Assembly (NCBI GenBank): GCA_003260075.1 | Contig: QLIY01000538.1 | Coordinates: 1 to 64,000 of the forward strand | DNA: 64,000 bases | Source of the DNA: Phallusia mammillata | Taxonomy: Eukaryota > Chordata > Ascidiacea > Phlebobranchia > Ascidiidae | Reading direction: 5' to 3' | Part shown: piece by piece, positions 1 to 11,500 of the stretch | Position numbering within the stretch: position 1 is the first letter of the stretch | Layout: every line of letters begins with the position of its first letter | The notes under the pieces: model-generated | Database searches by the model: none | Told to the model about the DNA's origin: nothing | Seen by the model: only the letters and a program-made list of their open reading frames with translations | Program-made: the position numbers and the translations under genes

Positions 1-79
1 GCTGTGATCGTATAGTGGTTAGTACTTCACGTTGTGGCCGTGACAACTGACAACCCAGGTTCGAATCCTTGTCACAGCA
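1..79 (+). tRNA. tRNA-His (GTG), with a 7-nt insertion
   Basis: The ends pair (GCTGTGA with TCACAGC, discriminator A). The anticodon arm TCACG-TTGTGGC-CGTGA presents GTG, and the T-loop GGTTCGAATCC is intact, so this reads as tRNA-His. It is 79 nt instead of about 72 because TGACAAC is tandemly repeated at the junction of the anticodon stem and the variable loop. The T stem also has one C-T mismatch. It may be a decaying copy rather than a working gene. The shorter copy at 343-396 lacks the repeat. Confidence 0.75.
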
Positions 80-263
80 GATTCATTTTTGGTTTGTTTC
101 TGGCGATTGTTTTAAGTTGTATTGCATTTGTGAACAAACATACAAATTCTGGTTGCATCTATTCTCGAGTTTCTTGAATGATTGCATTTTAAACTGCAAA
201 CACTTTCAAATCATTGGAACTTATTGAAAACTGTTGCATGANAACTGTTGCATCGACAAAATC

Positions 264-335
264 AGCAGAGTGGCGCAGCGGAAGCGTGCTGGGCCCATAA
301 CACAGAGGTCGATGGATCGAAACCATCCTCTGCTA
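264..335 (+). tRNA. initiator tRNA-Met (CAT)
   Basis: This 72-nt sequence begins AGCAGAGTGGCGCAGCGGAA and ends CCTCTGCTA. It has the A1-T72 type end pair and the GATCGAAAC T-loop of eukaryotic initiator tRNA-Met, with anticodon CAT. The anticodon stem is CTGGG on the 5' side but CACAG on the 3' side. One of the three consecutive G-C pairs that mark initiator tRNAs is therefore a G-A mismatch. It is either a sequencing error or a slightly degenerate copy. Confidence 0.8.
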
Positions 336-342
336 CATACAT

Positions 343-396
343 GCTGTGATCGTAAGTGGTTAGTACTTCACGTTGTGGCCGTGACAACCCAGGTTC
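343..396 (+). pseudogene. truncated tRNA-His copy
   Basis: This repeats the acceptor, D arm and GTG anticodon arm of the tRNA-His at 1-79, without the 7-nt insertion there. It has lost 1-2 nt in the D arm (CGTAAGTGG instead of CGTATAGTGG). It breaks off inside the T-loop after AGGTTC, so it has no 3' acceptor strand. The sequence that follows is unrelated and repeat-like. Confidence 0.7.
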
Positions 397-481
397 CGGA
401 GCAATTTGGCCGAACCGGTACAAAACCCGAACCCGAAAATATTCATTCCTAAAAACCTGAACCAACCCCGATCCTCTATAA

Positions 482-1646
482 CAGTGGTTCCCACCGGGGG
501 AGGAATTCCTCCCTAGGGAGGAATTTTATGTGTTCAAGGGAGGAATTTCATAAAAACTGTGAAAAAAATGTTACATTTGAAAAATTAGAGAATATTTTTG
601 CTTGTATACATTATTATGTCAATTATAATTAGGACCCGGTTCACATTGGAACCGGTTGTAAAAATACTGAAATGGACAGCCCTGATTAGTGGAGATGCAG
701 GACCATTGAGCCAAAATTCAGTTTTTCATGACTATTTCTTTGAGTTCGAAAGAAAAATTGCCATTGAACACCTGTACTAATACTACACGTTTTAACACAC
801 TTACACAAGGGCATAACTTTCTTATTTGGAAATGCGTTGGCAAGATATTCCGTTTTAAAAATTGCAAAAAATATGGCTCAAAGGTCCTTACCCTTGGGGA
901 CCATTGAGCCTCGCATAAAGGACCTTTGGGCCAGTATTTTCATGTGATATTCTGGACCATTAAACCACGCATGAGGGAGCTTATTAAGTGTTGTGTTTGA
1001 AAGTAGAACAATTTTATTGAAAAAGAAATCTAATATTAATCAAAAGAAATAAATACAACCAGCATCAATAGCTTCATAGGCCAAGGACCTTTGGGCCATG
1101 CCCAATGGTGTAAAGTCAAAGGGCCATGCCCAATGGTCCTGTGAACAACTGGCTCAATGGTCCTGTATTGCCGCCATTACGAACTTATCTTACTGAACTA
1201 CGTTACACAGATTAACTTAAGAAATACTAATGCTCATCTAACGCTACAATTAACTAACTAATATCCTGCAAACTTCGTGTTTTAACTAGCTTTCTCTAAT
1301 AAAGAAATTACAAAAATGTAAAGGAGCAAAATATTTACTTTCAAGCTGCGAAAACTTAGTTATGCTCACAGTTTCTTCTGTAAGTGACTGACCTTCTTGT
1401 TGTTACAGCTTTAAAACTATTGCAACACAAGTACTTTAACACATGACTGAGAACTCGCTACAGCGACTAGTTTGAAAGAAACGCATGATGGCCCAAAGGT
1501 CCTTCATGCCCAATGGTCCCGCATCTCCCCTATAAGGTATATTTCAAATTGCTATTTTTTGTGTTATATTTGTTTTTCGTCTGATTCTGGGGGGGATGAA
1601 TAGTTCGAAAATTGGCAAAGGGAGGAATGTAACAAATAAGGTTGGG
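482..1646. mobile_element. hAT-like MITE, interrupted by another element
   Basis: The left end CAGTGGTTCCCA and the body match the reverse complement of the intact element at 56147-56478, including the repeated GGAGGAATT motifs and an internal ACCCGGTTCACATT. The right end stops after AAGGTTGGG, lacking the final AACCACTG. Between 689 and 1530 a foreign element splits it. The outermost flanks (400-470 and 1650-1740) share GAACC-rich sequence that may belong to a further host repeat. Confidence 0.7.
689..1530. mobile_element. nested DNA transposon with TA target duplication
   Basis: This 842-bp insertion lies inside the MITE at 482-1646. The uninterrupted copy at 56147-56478 shows the empty site. 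The ends are inverted repeats (GTGGAGATGCAGGACCATTG on the left; the right end is the complement of GGGGAGATGCGGGACCATTG) flanked by TA on each side, as in the Tc1/mariner superfamily. The motif GGACCATTGAGCC/GGCCCAAAGGTCC recurs inside near 870-930, 1080-1165 and 1490-1520. No transposase reading frame is present. Confidence 0.7.
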
Positions 1647-2421
1647 CTAAAAACAAAACAATGAGAACTCGAACCGAACCTGAACCCATGACAAAAAGCG
1701 GTTCGGATTGATTTTTTCTTGGTCTCAAATGATTTGAACACATGGAAAGGGTCGAAAGTCAATTTCGTTACAGTACAGACAAGACTAAAAATTGCAATTC
1801 TGCGCGAACCATTTATTTTTTGTTGCACTTTTCTATTGTGACATAACAAAGGAGTTTTGCTCGGTATGATGAGACTCACTATACTATGTAACAATCGCAT
1901 AACCAATGTGACAATCGGCTTCAAGATGTGTGAAATAACACTGTCTATTGTCGATCACAAAATTAACTCGAGGGTCAAGTTTGCAACAGGGCGCTCAAGG
2001 GTTTGTAATTTATTCTGCCCTGGCGCGTCTCTTATTCGGCTATTGGCATATGATTCAAAACGCATGCTCGTCTCGTCTGGGCTTATTCCTTAAAAGGTCC
2101 ATAGAACGAAACCCTCCTCCGTTATGTTGTGGTCCTTGCATAGAGCTGCAGCTGCGTACTTCACCTTCAAAAAGCACGGCACGATACAAGATAGTTTCTG
2201 CCGAGTGCTGACCCATGATTCATCTGGCATTGATCCAGCAAGTTTATTTAAATGTCCAATAGAAACATGCTTTTTAAGATATGCCTACACGAGCAGAGAA
2301 AACCGTTCTATTTTCATGCTCCATTTTCAAGCACATTTTAGATTGTGATGCAGCAAGGTGTCTGTAATGCAATAATGTACAGTTGTTATATTTTTACACT
2401 TGTTTCTTTTTTCCTGTTTTA
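1647..2421. other. intergenic DNA upstream of the TIF1 gene
   Basis: No coding exon is supported here; the short open frames lack splice context and family resemblance. GAACCGAACC-type sequence at 1660-1710 echoes 400-470. The stretch ends at a good 3' splice site (TTTTTTCCTGTTTTAG) at 2422, so the 5' leader of the TIF1 gene probably joins an upstream non-coding exon or a spliced leader there. Confidence 0.5.
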
Positions 2422-2422
2422 G

Positions 2423-2591
2423 GATGTTTGTCAAAAACTATTGGAAATAGCCTAATATAGTGTAGTTCGTCTTACTCAACTGGTCAGTGTTTATGTTTGG
2501 CAATTTGATGGTCTGTGTTTGCAATACATACACATATACCTATACATAAAACACAATTATACAGATGGATTTATAATGATCAGATCAAATT
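2423..2591 (+). other. probable 5' UTR segment of the TIF1 gene
   Basis: It is bounded by the pyrimidine-rich acceptor ending at 2422 and by the ATG at 2592. In-frame stop codons occur between the two, so this part is untranslated. Whether the acceptor receives a 5' UTR exon or a trans-spliced leader cannot be read from DNA. Confidence 0.4.
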
Positions 2592-5500
2592 ATGGATGAA
2601 ACAATGAAACGACCATCTGATGGAGAGAACCTGCAACCAGCAAAAGTTTTTAGGTCCTGTGAAAACACAGAAATCACTATTTTGTTAGAGCACAGTCCCT
2701 CCTCAAATACAACTACAGATGATCAGTCAAGTAACAATTCAAAGATGAACTCTGTCCCCACCTTAAATAAAACCCCAACCCCGGAAACCCCCAACTCTGT
2801 CAATGATGATAATAGTGCAAGTGGAAGTGTAGCAGCTGTGGATTCGATGTCACTTTCCAGCGAGGATGCTTCTACAACTACTGGTGAACAGGATAGAACA
2901 GAATCTAATACAGTATCACATGTTTGTACTCTGTGTGAACAACCGTTCATGGACAAAAATCCACTCCTACTTGGATGCTTGCATGTGTTTTGCACCAAGT
3001 GTATCTTAAAGCAGGAGCACATTTCTTATCAGAAGGAATTGGTAAGTAATGTTTTTTCACTTAAATAAGATTAAAATTGTACTACCAAAGGATTAAAGCA
3101 TGAACTTTTAAATTGTTCACAACTTATGGACAACCTTTTCTTAAAATTGTGTAACTGTCCACAATGTTTATTCTGATTATTGGCAAATATAAATTGTTTG
3201 CTGCTTGGTTTTAAATCCTACTTTCAACTGACTTTTTCTGCACTTAAGGATGGATTGCATCAGAAAGGTCTACGTAATGATGTAGAGCCACCAATTCCAG
3301 AAGATGCTTTGGAAAACCTACAAAAAATCAAGGTTTACCAGCGCAACGTTTGTGGAGAGTTGTTATTAAAATGCCCCTGCTGTCAGTGCATTTCCAACCT
3401 GGACAATGTGATTGACAACCTGTTTACTTACCAACAAAACAACAAGACTTCAGCTTCAGAGGAGAACATTGTGCCAAAAGTAAAAAAGCTTTGCACCAGT
3501 TGTGATGAGAACTATCAAGCTGTCAGGTTAAAAACTGTAAATATGTGCTGTTTACATAACTATACACATGTAGTTTGATCTGGTTGACCCACCAACATTT
3601 GACTAAAATGAACAAAAAAAGCTGTAAAAGAGAACCAGTAGTCTTTTTTTAAGCTGTGTAGTTGGGCACTGCTCCCATATTGTAGCAGACAAAAAATGTA
3701 TGCTATCAGGGAATGATGTGTGGCCACAGTATGCACATCCAATGTGGCTTAAACTGATCCTTAATGTTACTTAAACAAAATCTCAACTGGGGGAACTCTG
3801 TGTGTCCAGACCATTTAAAAAATAATGGGAGCATGGTCTAAAAATGAAAGCCATTTTATCCAGACTTATTCTTTTTATTGGTTTCTGTTAACTTAAGCTT
3901 GCCCTGTCTACAAACTTTGTATTTCTGAACTTTTGATCAATTTGCTTGTAGGTTTTGTTCAACTTGTGAAGATTTTTTATGTGAAGAATGCATGACTGCT
4001 CACAAGCGAGTAAAACTTACAAAAGATCATGTCCTTGATCCTGTTGATGAAGACATGTTATCTGAAGGTATTGGTGCCACATACAGTTAAATATTTTTGA
4101 TGTTTGTGTTGAATGTTGCATGTTTTAGGAAAATTTCCTGCAGTCAATTAGACTATATTTCAACATAACATTGCAGTTTATTTGCTTGTAACCCTGCCAC
4201 CTCACCAGCCCTCTGATACAGTGCTGTTCAATCTTTTTTCTCTCTTAGTCACCCTTCAAAACCAATGCTGCAACCTTGTGATAACAGAAAATGTAAAGAA
4301 AAATGAAGTGGTATTTTTAAAAATAAATGAAAATTGAAATGAGGGTTATATAGTACCCTCACCCCAACTATCTGCAGCAAATTACTCCAACTTTTGCACC
4401 AAATTTTTTTGTGTGAACCCCTGTGTACCCATGCCACCCCATGGCTGTTGTTATGCACTATGTATCCATTGAAAAGCACTCCAATACTATCTAAATTATC
4501 CGATGCATTTTTTTTACTAGTTCACCCGTATCCCGCTTCTCATATATAATGCATCATGTGCTTTTGTATGTAGTTACATGTTTGTACTTGTGCAAATACA
4601 CTTGCTACAAAAAAGCTGAGACCCAAAAAAATTCGGGCCACAAATGTAAAAATGGATGATGTCAAAACTAGTGATGCACTGAACCCGCCTAAAAAGGTTC
4701 AGGCCAAAACCGAATATTCCGCCATGAGGTCGAATAATTTCGGCCGAATCAGGCCGAACCTAAAATCCTGTTCTTATGGATGTTTTCAACTGAACCTTAT
4801 GTTGTTGATACAAGTGAACTCAGTTATGTCAAACCAAAATCACTTTCACAAAGCGGAAGCTTTACTAAACTTGTAATATTTTGGGCTCTTATTTTATAGA
4901 TACAACAAATAGATAATTGAAAGATGTTTCATATTGACGAAAATAAAATTTTAGGTATTAATTCCATGCAATCAAAAATTACAGTACGCCAGGCCTATTG
5001 AAGGCGCTATACCGAATCAGCCGGTCACCAAGCATTCACCACCATATGCAAGGCGTAGGCTAGAAAAATCTAGCCTGCGGTGGGATTCGAACCCACGACA
5101 GAAGTTTTTCCGGGACTCGCGCTCTACCAACTGGTGACCGGCTGATTCGGTATAGCGCCTTCAATAGGCCTGGCGTACTGTGATTTATATATGAGTGTGC
5201 CGTGATCGCTGGTATGCATAGACGCTTCAGGGCTGATCCCAGTTATGAATTTATGTTCATCTTAACTGATACTGGTNTTGGTTTAGGCCAGTGGTTCTCA
5301 AACTTTTGTATTGTCGGGGCCAAATGGTATTTTTTAAAGTGTGTAGGGAGCCGCAAAAAAACGAAACCTTGAGAAAATCACTAAAGAAGATGACTTTGAA
5401 AGCTAAAATAGCAATGTTTGGTGGTTTTCTGAGGTCTGGTGCGAGCCGCAAAATAAGTAGTTGGGAGCCGCATGCGGCCCCGAAAACCGAGTTTGAGAAC

Positions 5501-8500
5501 CACTGGCCAAATTTTCAAAAACGTTTGGGCCGCAACCGAAACATCAAAAACAGCATATTCGGCTGAAATGTTTCGGCCAACCGAAACTTCGGTGCATCAC
5601 TAGTTAAAACCCTTTAAGTTTGTACCTTATGTGTGTGTGTGTGTGAGTGGAATGATTCACTTTTTTCAAAAACTCTAAGTCAAATCATTTATTTACTTTT
5701 TAGGTCATTTTGCCAACAGCACACAGCCAGTTTGTTGCAAAATACACCCTGGTGAAGTTATAAAGCTTTGCTGCGAGACCTGTAATGTGCTTACTTGTCG
5801 TGATTGCCAGTTGGAAAAACACCAGGAACACAAGTAGGAGCAACTATTTTTATTGTTTCCAAATGTTTGCAAAATTGTGTTTGTTATTTACAGATACAAA
5901 TTTATTGAAGAAGCTGCTGCTGTTGAAAGAACAAATCTGGAGCTCATTCAAGAAGAACTGAAAGTAACTGTGTTTGTGCAATATTATTTTTATATGTATT
6001 GATAGTATTTTTATGACATGTTTTTGTTGTTGTTTTTTTATATTTTTTTGTCATGAATTATTTCTTTTCAGATAAAAACGGATTCAATTGGCAGTCTGAA
6101 GCAAGACATCAGCAAAAATTTGAAAAGCATTGAAGAATGTCAAAAAGCTGTTCTTCGCCAAGTTCTGATGTACCACTATGAACTACACCAGTTGATTACT
6201 CAAAAATCTCAAACATTTTTGAATGAAATTAAAACTGTGAGCGAGTAAGTATTTAAAGTACTTAAAGTCAAATTACTATACTGCAAGTATTGCTTTTATC
6301 TAGAGTGCATAGAATGTTTAAAGCAGTTTATAACATTCCATTACAACCCATGACAGACATGTTAGCTCAAATCACATATTAAAGCCAAGTCTGTTGCTTA
6401 AATAAAAATGCAGTTCACATTCCACAAACCAAAAATTTGTTGATGTTTCTTGAAACTAGTTTTTTATATGTTAGACAAAGAGTAAAAGTACTGGAAACTC
6501 AAATGACAATTGCCAAACGGATGGAAAATTCTGTGAATCATTGCATAAAGTTTATCGCTGTTGCTCGACAAAAACAAAATGAGTTTGCTTTGCTGCAGTC
6601 AAGAAAAATGGTGAGCTGCAATGTCAAAAAGGTGTGTAACTGTTCAGTGCACTGGGTTTTGTTTAAAAAAAGAATATTAGCTGATTTCATGATGGAGATA
6701 TATAAGTAAACAAACACAAGCAAAAAAATTGGCATACCCAGATTGCCTTTTTCTATACATTGTAAATTACTGCATAACAAAGACATTGAAACCTGTAAGA
6801 GCACATTTACCAACTTCCCACAGCTATGCTATAAAAAGTTATCCTGCAAATTAGGTGTGTTATGCTGTTAGCAGGAGTAGGTTTTAGTTGTGTACTAGTT
6901 ATGAACAAGCAAAGTGCCATACAACAAAACATAAACTCTTCAAAAACTAACTGGTTTTGTTTCTAAAAGTCTGTTTTTGATACATTTGCTAAAGAAAACA
7001 GTTTCAGGCAGAATCTGTTGTAACAAGCACCATTTCTTTTATCAGATAAAGGAGTTTGCCACATCTCTTGAAAAGGAAATTGTTGAAACCTCGCCGGCTA
7101 TAATGGATGTAGTGTTCTTTCCTGATGACACTGTGAAGGAAACACTGGAAAATTGCTTGGGTTTGTACAGCTGCAATTTCGAATGCCATTGGGAGTTGTG
7201 GTTTTTTTACTTGAAATTTGATTCTTAGGTCAGTTGTTCTGGACTGCAATTGAAAAGAAACCTGTTGAACCTGAGATACAACCTTCCACTGCAATGCCAA
7301 ACAAAATGTATGACTTTAAAATAAAACAAATGCATTATTTCAAATTAAAAGTGTTTCTGTGATAGGACTCTATTTTGGAAATTCTTAATTTATAAATCTT
7401 TTTTAGTTTATCTTCTGATTTTGTTCTACTGGTTACTTTAGCTTGTACAATGAACATAAAAATATATTTTAACTGACTAAACTTTGAAATATGTTTAGGG
7501 TCGACTTAGAAACCACCACAAACTGTACAACTACACCTGACAAAGACAAAACTATAGTAAATCAGAAAGTGTTTTTTTTTAATTCTACCTTGCAACTAAA
7601 GTACACCAATTATATCTTTAGAATACTCCAATTATACCAAACACAAATGGCACACCAAGTTCTGCTTTTGAAGGTACACTAGCTTTTCACATTTATATAC
7701 AAGCATAAGCATTGACCTTCAAGTTTTTCCTAATTTGTGTTAAGGTGGAGCTGGCCTTTTCACTAATTCCGGGATATTTGAAAAAATGCAGAAGCTTTAT
7801 CCAACTCGACATCAGCATTTCCAGTAAGTTGTAGTGCTGTATTGCAAAAACAAAATACGAGTTATTTGAGTAAAATAGGTTATAATAGACACCAAAACTA
7901 GTTTAGTATGTCTTTGTCTATTTTACTAACAGAGAAGCATCAGCTCAAAGCAGCACTCCAACAACAACTACACCAGGTAACATGTTTAAATAGTTCTTTC
8001 TCAAAGTTGGTTTACATGGTATTTGTTTTTCATTTTAGTAGCCACGAATTGTGTTGATCAATCACCATCAATGGAATTAAACTCCACAGCATCCGAACAT
8101 GATAACACACAGTAAGTGAATTTGCTTTTCTTAATGTTTCAGCAAGTTGACTGGCATTACCAAAAATTTGGTTGGTTATGATGGGTCCCTTTTCCTGAGG
8201 GGGACACATTTCGTCTTGTCCATATTGTTTTTCTTTTTTGTTCTGTGTAATGCTTCTTTGTTCTATGCATTTGGTCAAAAAAGGTGCTTTAACCCTAAAC
8301 AAATTTTCACAACGAGGGGTCACTGAAGGTCAACTTGTTGGTGTCACATAACACAGTTAAGTGTGATTTTTTTGTCACAATGTAGCTTCATTATTTTATA
8401 CAAACAAACTTTAGAAACAATACTTGTGTCATGTAAAAATTAGGCCAAATGTTATTGTTGAACACAAAGGACTGCATGTCACTAAAAATCATGTCAAAAA

Positions 8501-11500
8501 GGTTATTAACGGTCTTTCGGCTTCCACACGTAGAGAAGCTAGATGTCAACTGCATATGTTTTGCATAACAAAGTTAAATGAAGAACAGTTTGTTTGGTGT
8601 AAAATTTATTCCTAATTTTTCAGTGTCTGTAATACTGTCTAAGTTTTCTAGGATAATTTTTGTTTCAAAACTGGACTGGACAGCTGTTTGAAGGTCAAAG
8701 CTAGAGTTTAAATTCTCAGAGGGAGTTTTTTTTCATACGTTTGCATAAATGCATGTGTGGGGACCCATTTGTTTTTGCTACCAAAAACAATCCTGTTAGT
8801 ATGTCAAATGCTGTGTATAGTGAATCGGTAAGTAGGGTATAGAATAATACAGCCACTGTCCTAGTTTACAAATATATGCAGTGGTGGGATTCAGCCAGTT
8901 TGCACTGGTTGTATTGAACCGCCTCACGAAATTTTATGAGATCAGCGAACCAGTTAGCACAGGGGTAGGCAACCTTTTTCACTGTGGGGCCAAATACTGT
9001 TGCAATGATTAGATCTCGGGCCGCACCTTTATATAAAACATGGTGATTTTACTTCGTTGCATACCAAAAATGTCTTGCTACAAGTAAAATTCGCATTTAA
9101 TTCTAGCAGCATATTGTTAGGTTTAGCACCGGGCACACTAATCTGCTCAAAACATATAATAATTATGGGTCCCCTTCCCTGAAGGGGACACATCTTGATT
9201 TCACTCTGTTTTTTTCTCTGTTTTTTTCTTTTTTCTGCCAAAGCGTTTCCATGCACTTTTGGCATGAAATCTTTGGTGGATTTGGATGAAATTTTCACAG
9301 ATGGTAGATATAGTTATGTAGATGTGCCATTTGTTTCGTTTGACTCGATAGCCCCAGTGTTTACCCCACTAGCCCCCTAAAATGGGTGAATTTTTAAACA
9401 TTGTCCGAATTGGATGAAATTTTAACAGTATGTTCATTTTGTCATAATTAGGTGTCGTTTGTTGTGTTTCACCCTGCAGCCCCAATATTTACCCCACCAG
9501 CCCCCTAAAATGGGTGAATTTTTTAAACAATGTCCGAATTGGATGAAATTTTGACAGTATGTTCATTTTGTCATAATTAGGTGTCGTTTGTTGTGTTTCA
9601 CCCTGCAGCCCCAATATTTACCCCACCAGCCCCCTAAAATGGGTGAATTTTTTAAACAATGTCCGAATTGGATGAAATTTTGACAGTATGTTCATTTTGT
9701 CATAATTAGGTGTCGTTTGTTGTGTTTCACCCTGCAGCCCCAATATTTACCCCACCAGCCCCCTAAAATGGGTGAATTTTTTAAACAATGTCCGAATTGG
9801 ATGAAATTTTGACAGTATGTTTATTTTGTCATAATTAGGTGTCGTTTGTTTTGTTTCACCCTGCAGCCTCAATATTTACCCCACCAGCCTCCTAAAATGT
9901 GTGAATTTTTTAAACAATGTCCGAATTAGATGAAATTTTGACAGTTTGTTCAGGTTGCCATAATTAGGTGTCGTTTGTTGTGTTTCACACTGCATCCCCA
10001 AGATTTACCCCACCAGCCTCCTAAAATGGGTACATTTTTAAAACAATGTCCAAATTTAATGAAATAAAGACAGTTATAGAATACATCACCCATTGATCTC
10101 TTTTACCCTGTGAGACCCACCTTCACCCCAGTAACCCCTAAATGGGTGTAATTTCTAAACATTGACCGAGTTGCATGCAATTTTGACAGTTTGTGCAATA
10201 TGTCATTTTTAGGTGTCGAATTTCAAGTTTTGCCCTGCAGTCCCATTAGTTACCCCATTAGCCCTGAAAAAGGGTTAACTTTTTTAACAATGTCATAAAA
10301 TTTAGACAATTTTTATAATATTCTATTTTGAAGTGTTGATTGTTAAGTTTTACTCTGTAGCCCCACCACTTACCCCATTCACCCCTAAACTGGTTAGATT
10401 TTGCAAACAATGGCTGAATTGAATGCGACTTAGTTTGTACCTAATATAGCATGATTATGTCTGCAGACTTTTTTATCGCCCTGTTTAAACAGATAGCACC
10501 AAAATTTATGATAGTTATTTTGCAAAATGCATTATTTACAACTTTGCATGTGTGGGGGACCCATGAGTTTCTGCTTGCAGAAACAACTAAGGCTATAAGA
10601 GACAGTGGCTGATATGGGACCGATGATAAATAAAGTGTATGACATATATATATGTTAAGAAATAGGTCACAGTGTATGTGCAATGGCAATATGTGCTAAG
10701 CCACCCTTCTAGTTTGGACTGATTTGCCATTACATTTGAAATCCAAGTGTCTCTGTGGGCCGCACAACTTTAATCTAAGGGCAGCATGTGGCCCGCGGGC
10801 TGCAGGTTGCCCATCCCTGGGTTAGCATTACTGGTTGCTGTCAATGGACTTTTTGTAACAGAGCCGACTGAAAAATTTGAATCCCACCACTGAATATATG
10901 TCCCCACTAATGTTAACTGTTGTTATTTTGGCTTAGAAAATCAGATGACCTACAACCACCTGATTTATTGGATTTAACTGATGTGGAAAGAAATGAACAT
11001 GTAAGCAATTAAAATTTGAAACATATTGCAGTAGATTTTAAAACTAAACACAGCGCTTTTTATGCAGGATGATACCAACAACATGATGGACACATCAAAG
11101 ATTACAGACATGGTGTTTGATTTAGCTAAACATTTGGACGAAAACTTTTCAGATTCCCCAACAACTACACAGGGTAAAAATTTTGTCAGTTGTTTTACAA
11201 TGCAACCTTGACCAAATTCATAATTAGTTACAGTGGTTACACATTAATTTATTGTACATAAAGGTCAATAGGTCATCAATGTTGTATATTGTTATTTTGG
11301 ATTATGTAAACATTCTTTTTCAAACTCTACATTAATACACAATACAAAAAGCAACCAAACTATAATGATGTCATATGTTTTTCCATACTGTAACACTTGC
11401 CCAGAGGAATAATATAGCTTAGTCAAACATTTTAATGAACCTTTTCCCATAAAATGTCATTTTACTTATTGTTTATTTTCTATCGTATTGCTTTTTAAGA

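Larger units (their letters stand above)
4669..5602. mobile_element. hAT-like element in TIF1 intron 3
   Basis: The termini are TAGTGATGCAC on the left and its complement GTGCATCACTA on the right. They are flanked by GTCAAAAC and GTTAAAAC, a 7/8 match to an 8-bp target duplication, the length typical of hAT elements. Both ends carry CCGAAxxTTCGG-rich subterminal sequence. Two other elements sit inside it (4981-5181 and 5289-5505). No transposase frame is visible. An undetermined base lies at 5277. Confidence 0.7.
8960..10819. mobile_element. second hAT-like element nested in 8879-10892
   Basis: The termini are CAGGGGTAGGCAACCT and the complementary AGGTTGCCCATCCCTG. The flanks AGTTAGCA and GGTTAGCA match at 7 of 8 positions, as expected for a slightly aged hAT target duplication. 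Subterminal GGGCCGCA and GGCCCGCGGGC motifs occur at both ends. It contains the ATGGGTCCC-family copy 9165-10564. Confidence 0.8.
8879..10892. mobile_element. hAT-like element with perfect 8-bp target duplication
   Basis: The termini CAGTGGTGGGATTCA and TGAATCCCACCACTG (with small mismatches inside) are flanked on both sides by AATATATG. This gives a clean 8-bp duplication at 8871-8878 and 10893-10900. Only about 155 bp is its own; the rest is the inner element 8960-10819. It lies in TIF1 intron 14. Confidence 0.85.

Noticed and set aside
5057-5145. Functional tRNA gene on the minus strand
   Set aside because: B-box and D-arm similarity are clear, but the anticodon stem does not fold and the acceptor strands are replaced by the foldback arms; treated as a tRNA-derived core.
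9268-10410. CRISPR-like array
   Set aside because: The 129-bp units are contiguous without unique spacers, and the DNA is eukaryotic; this is a minisatellite inside a transposon.
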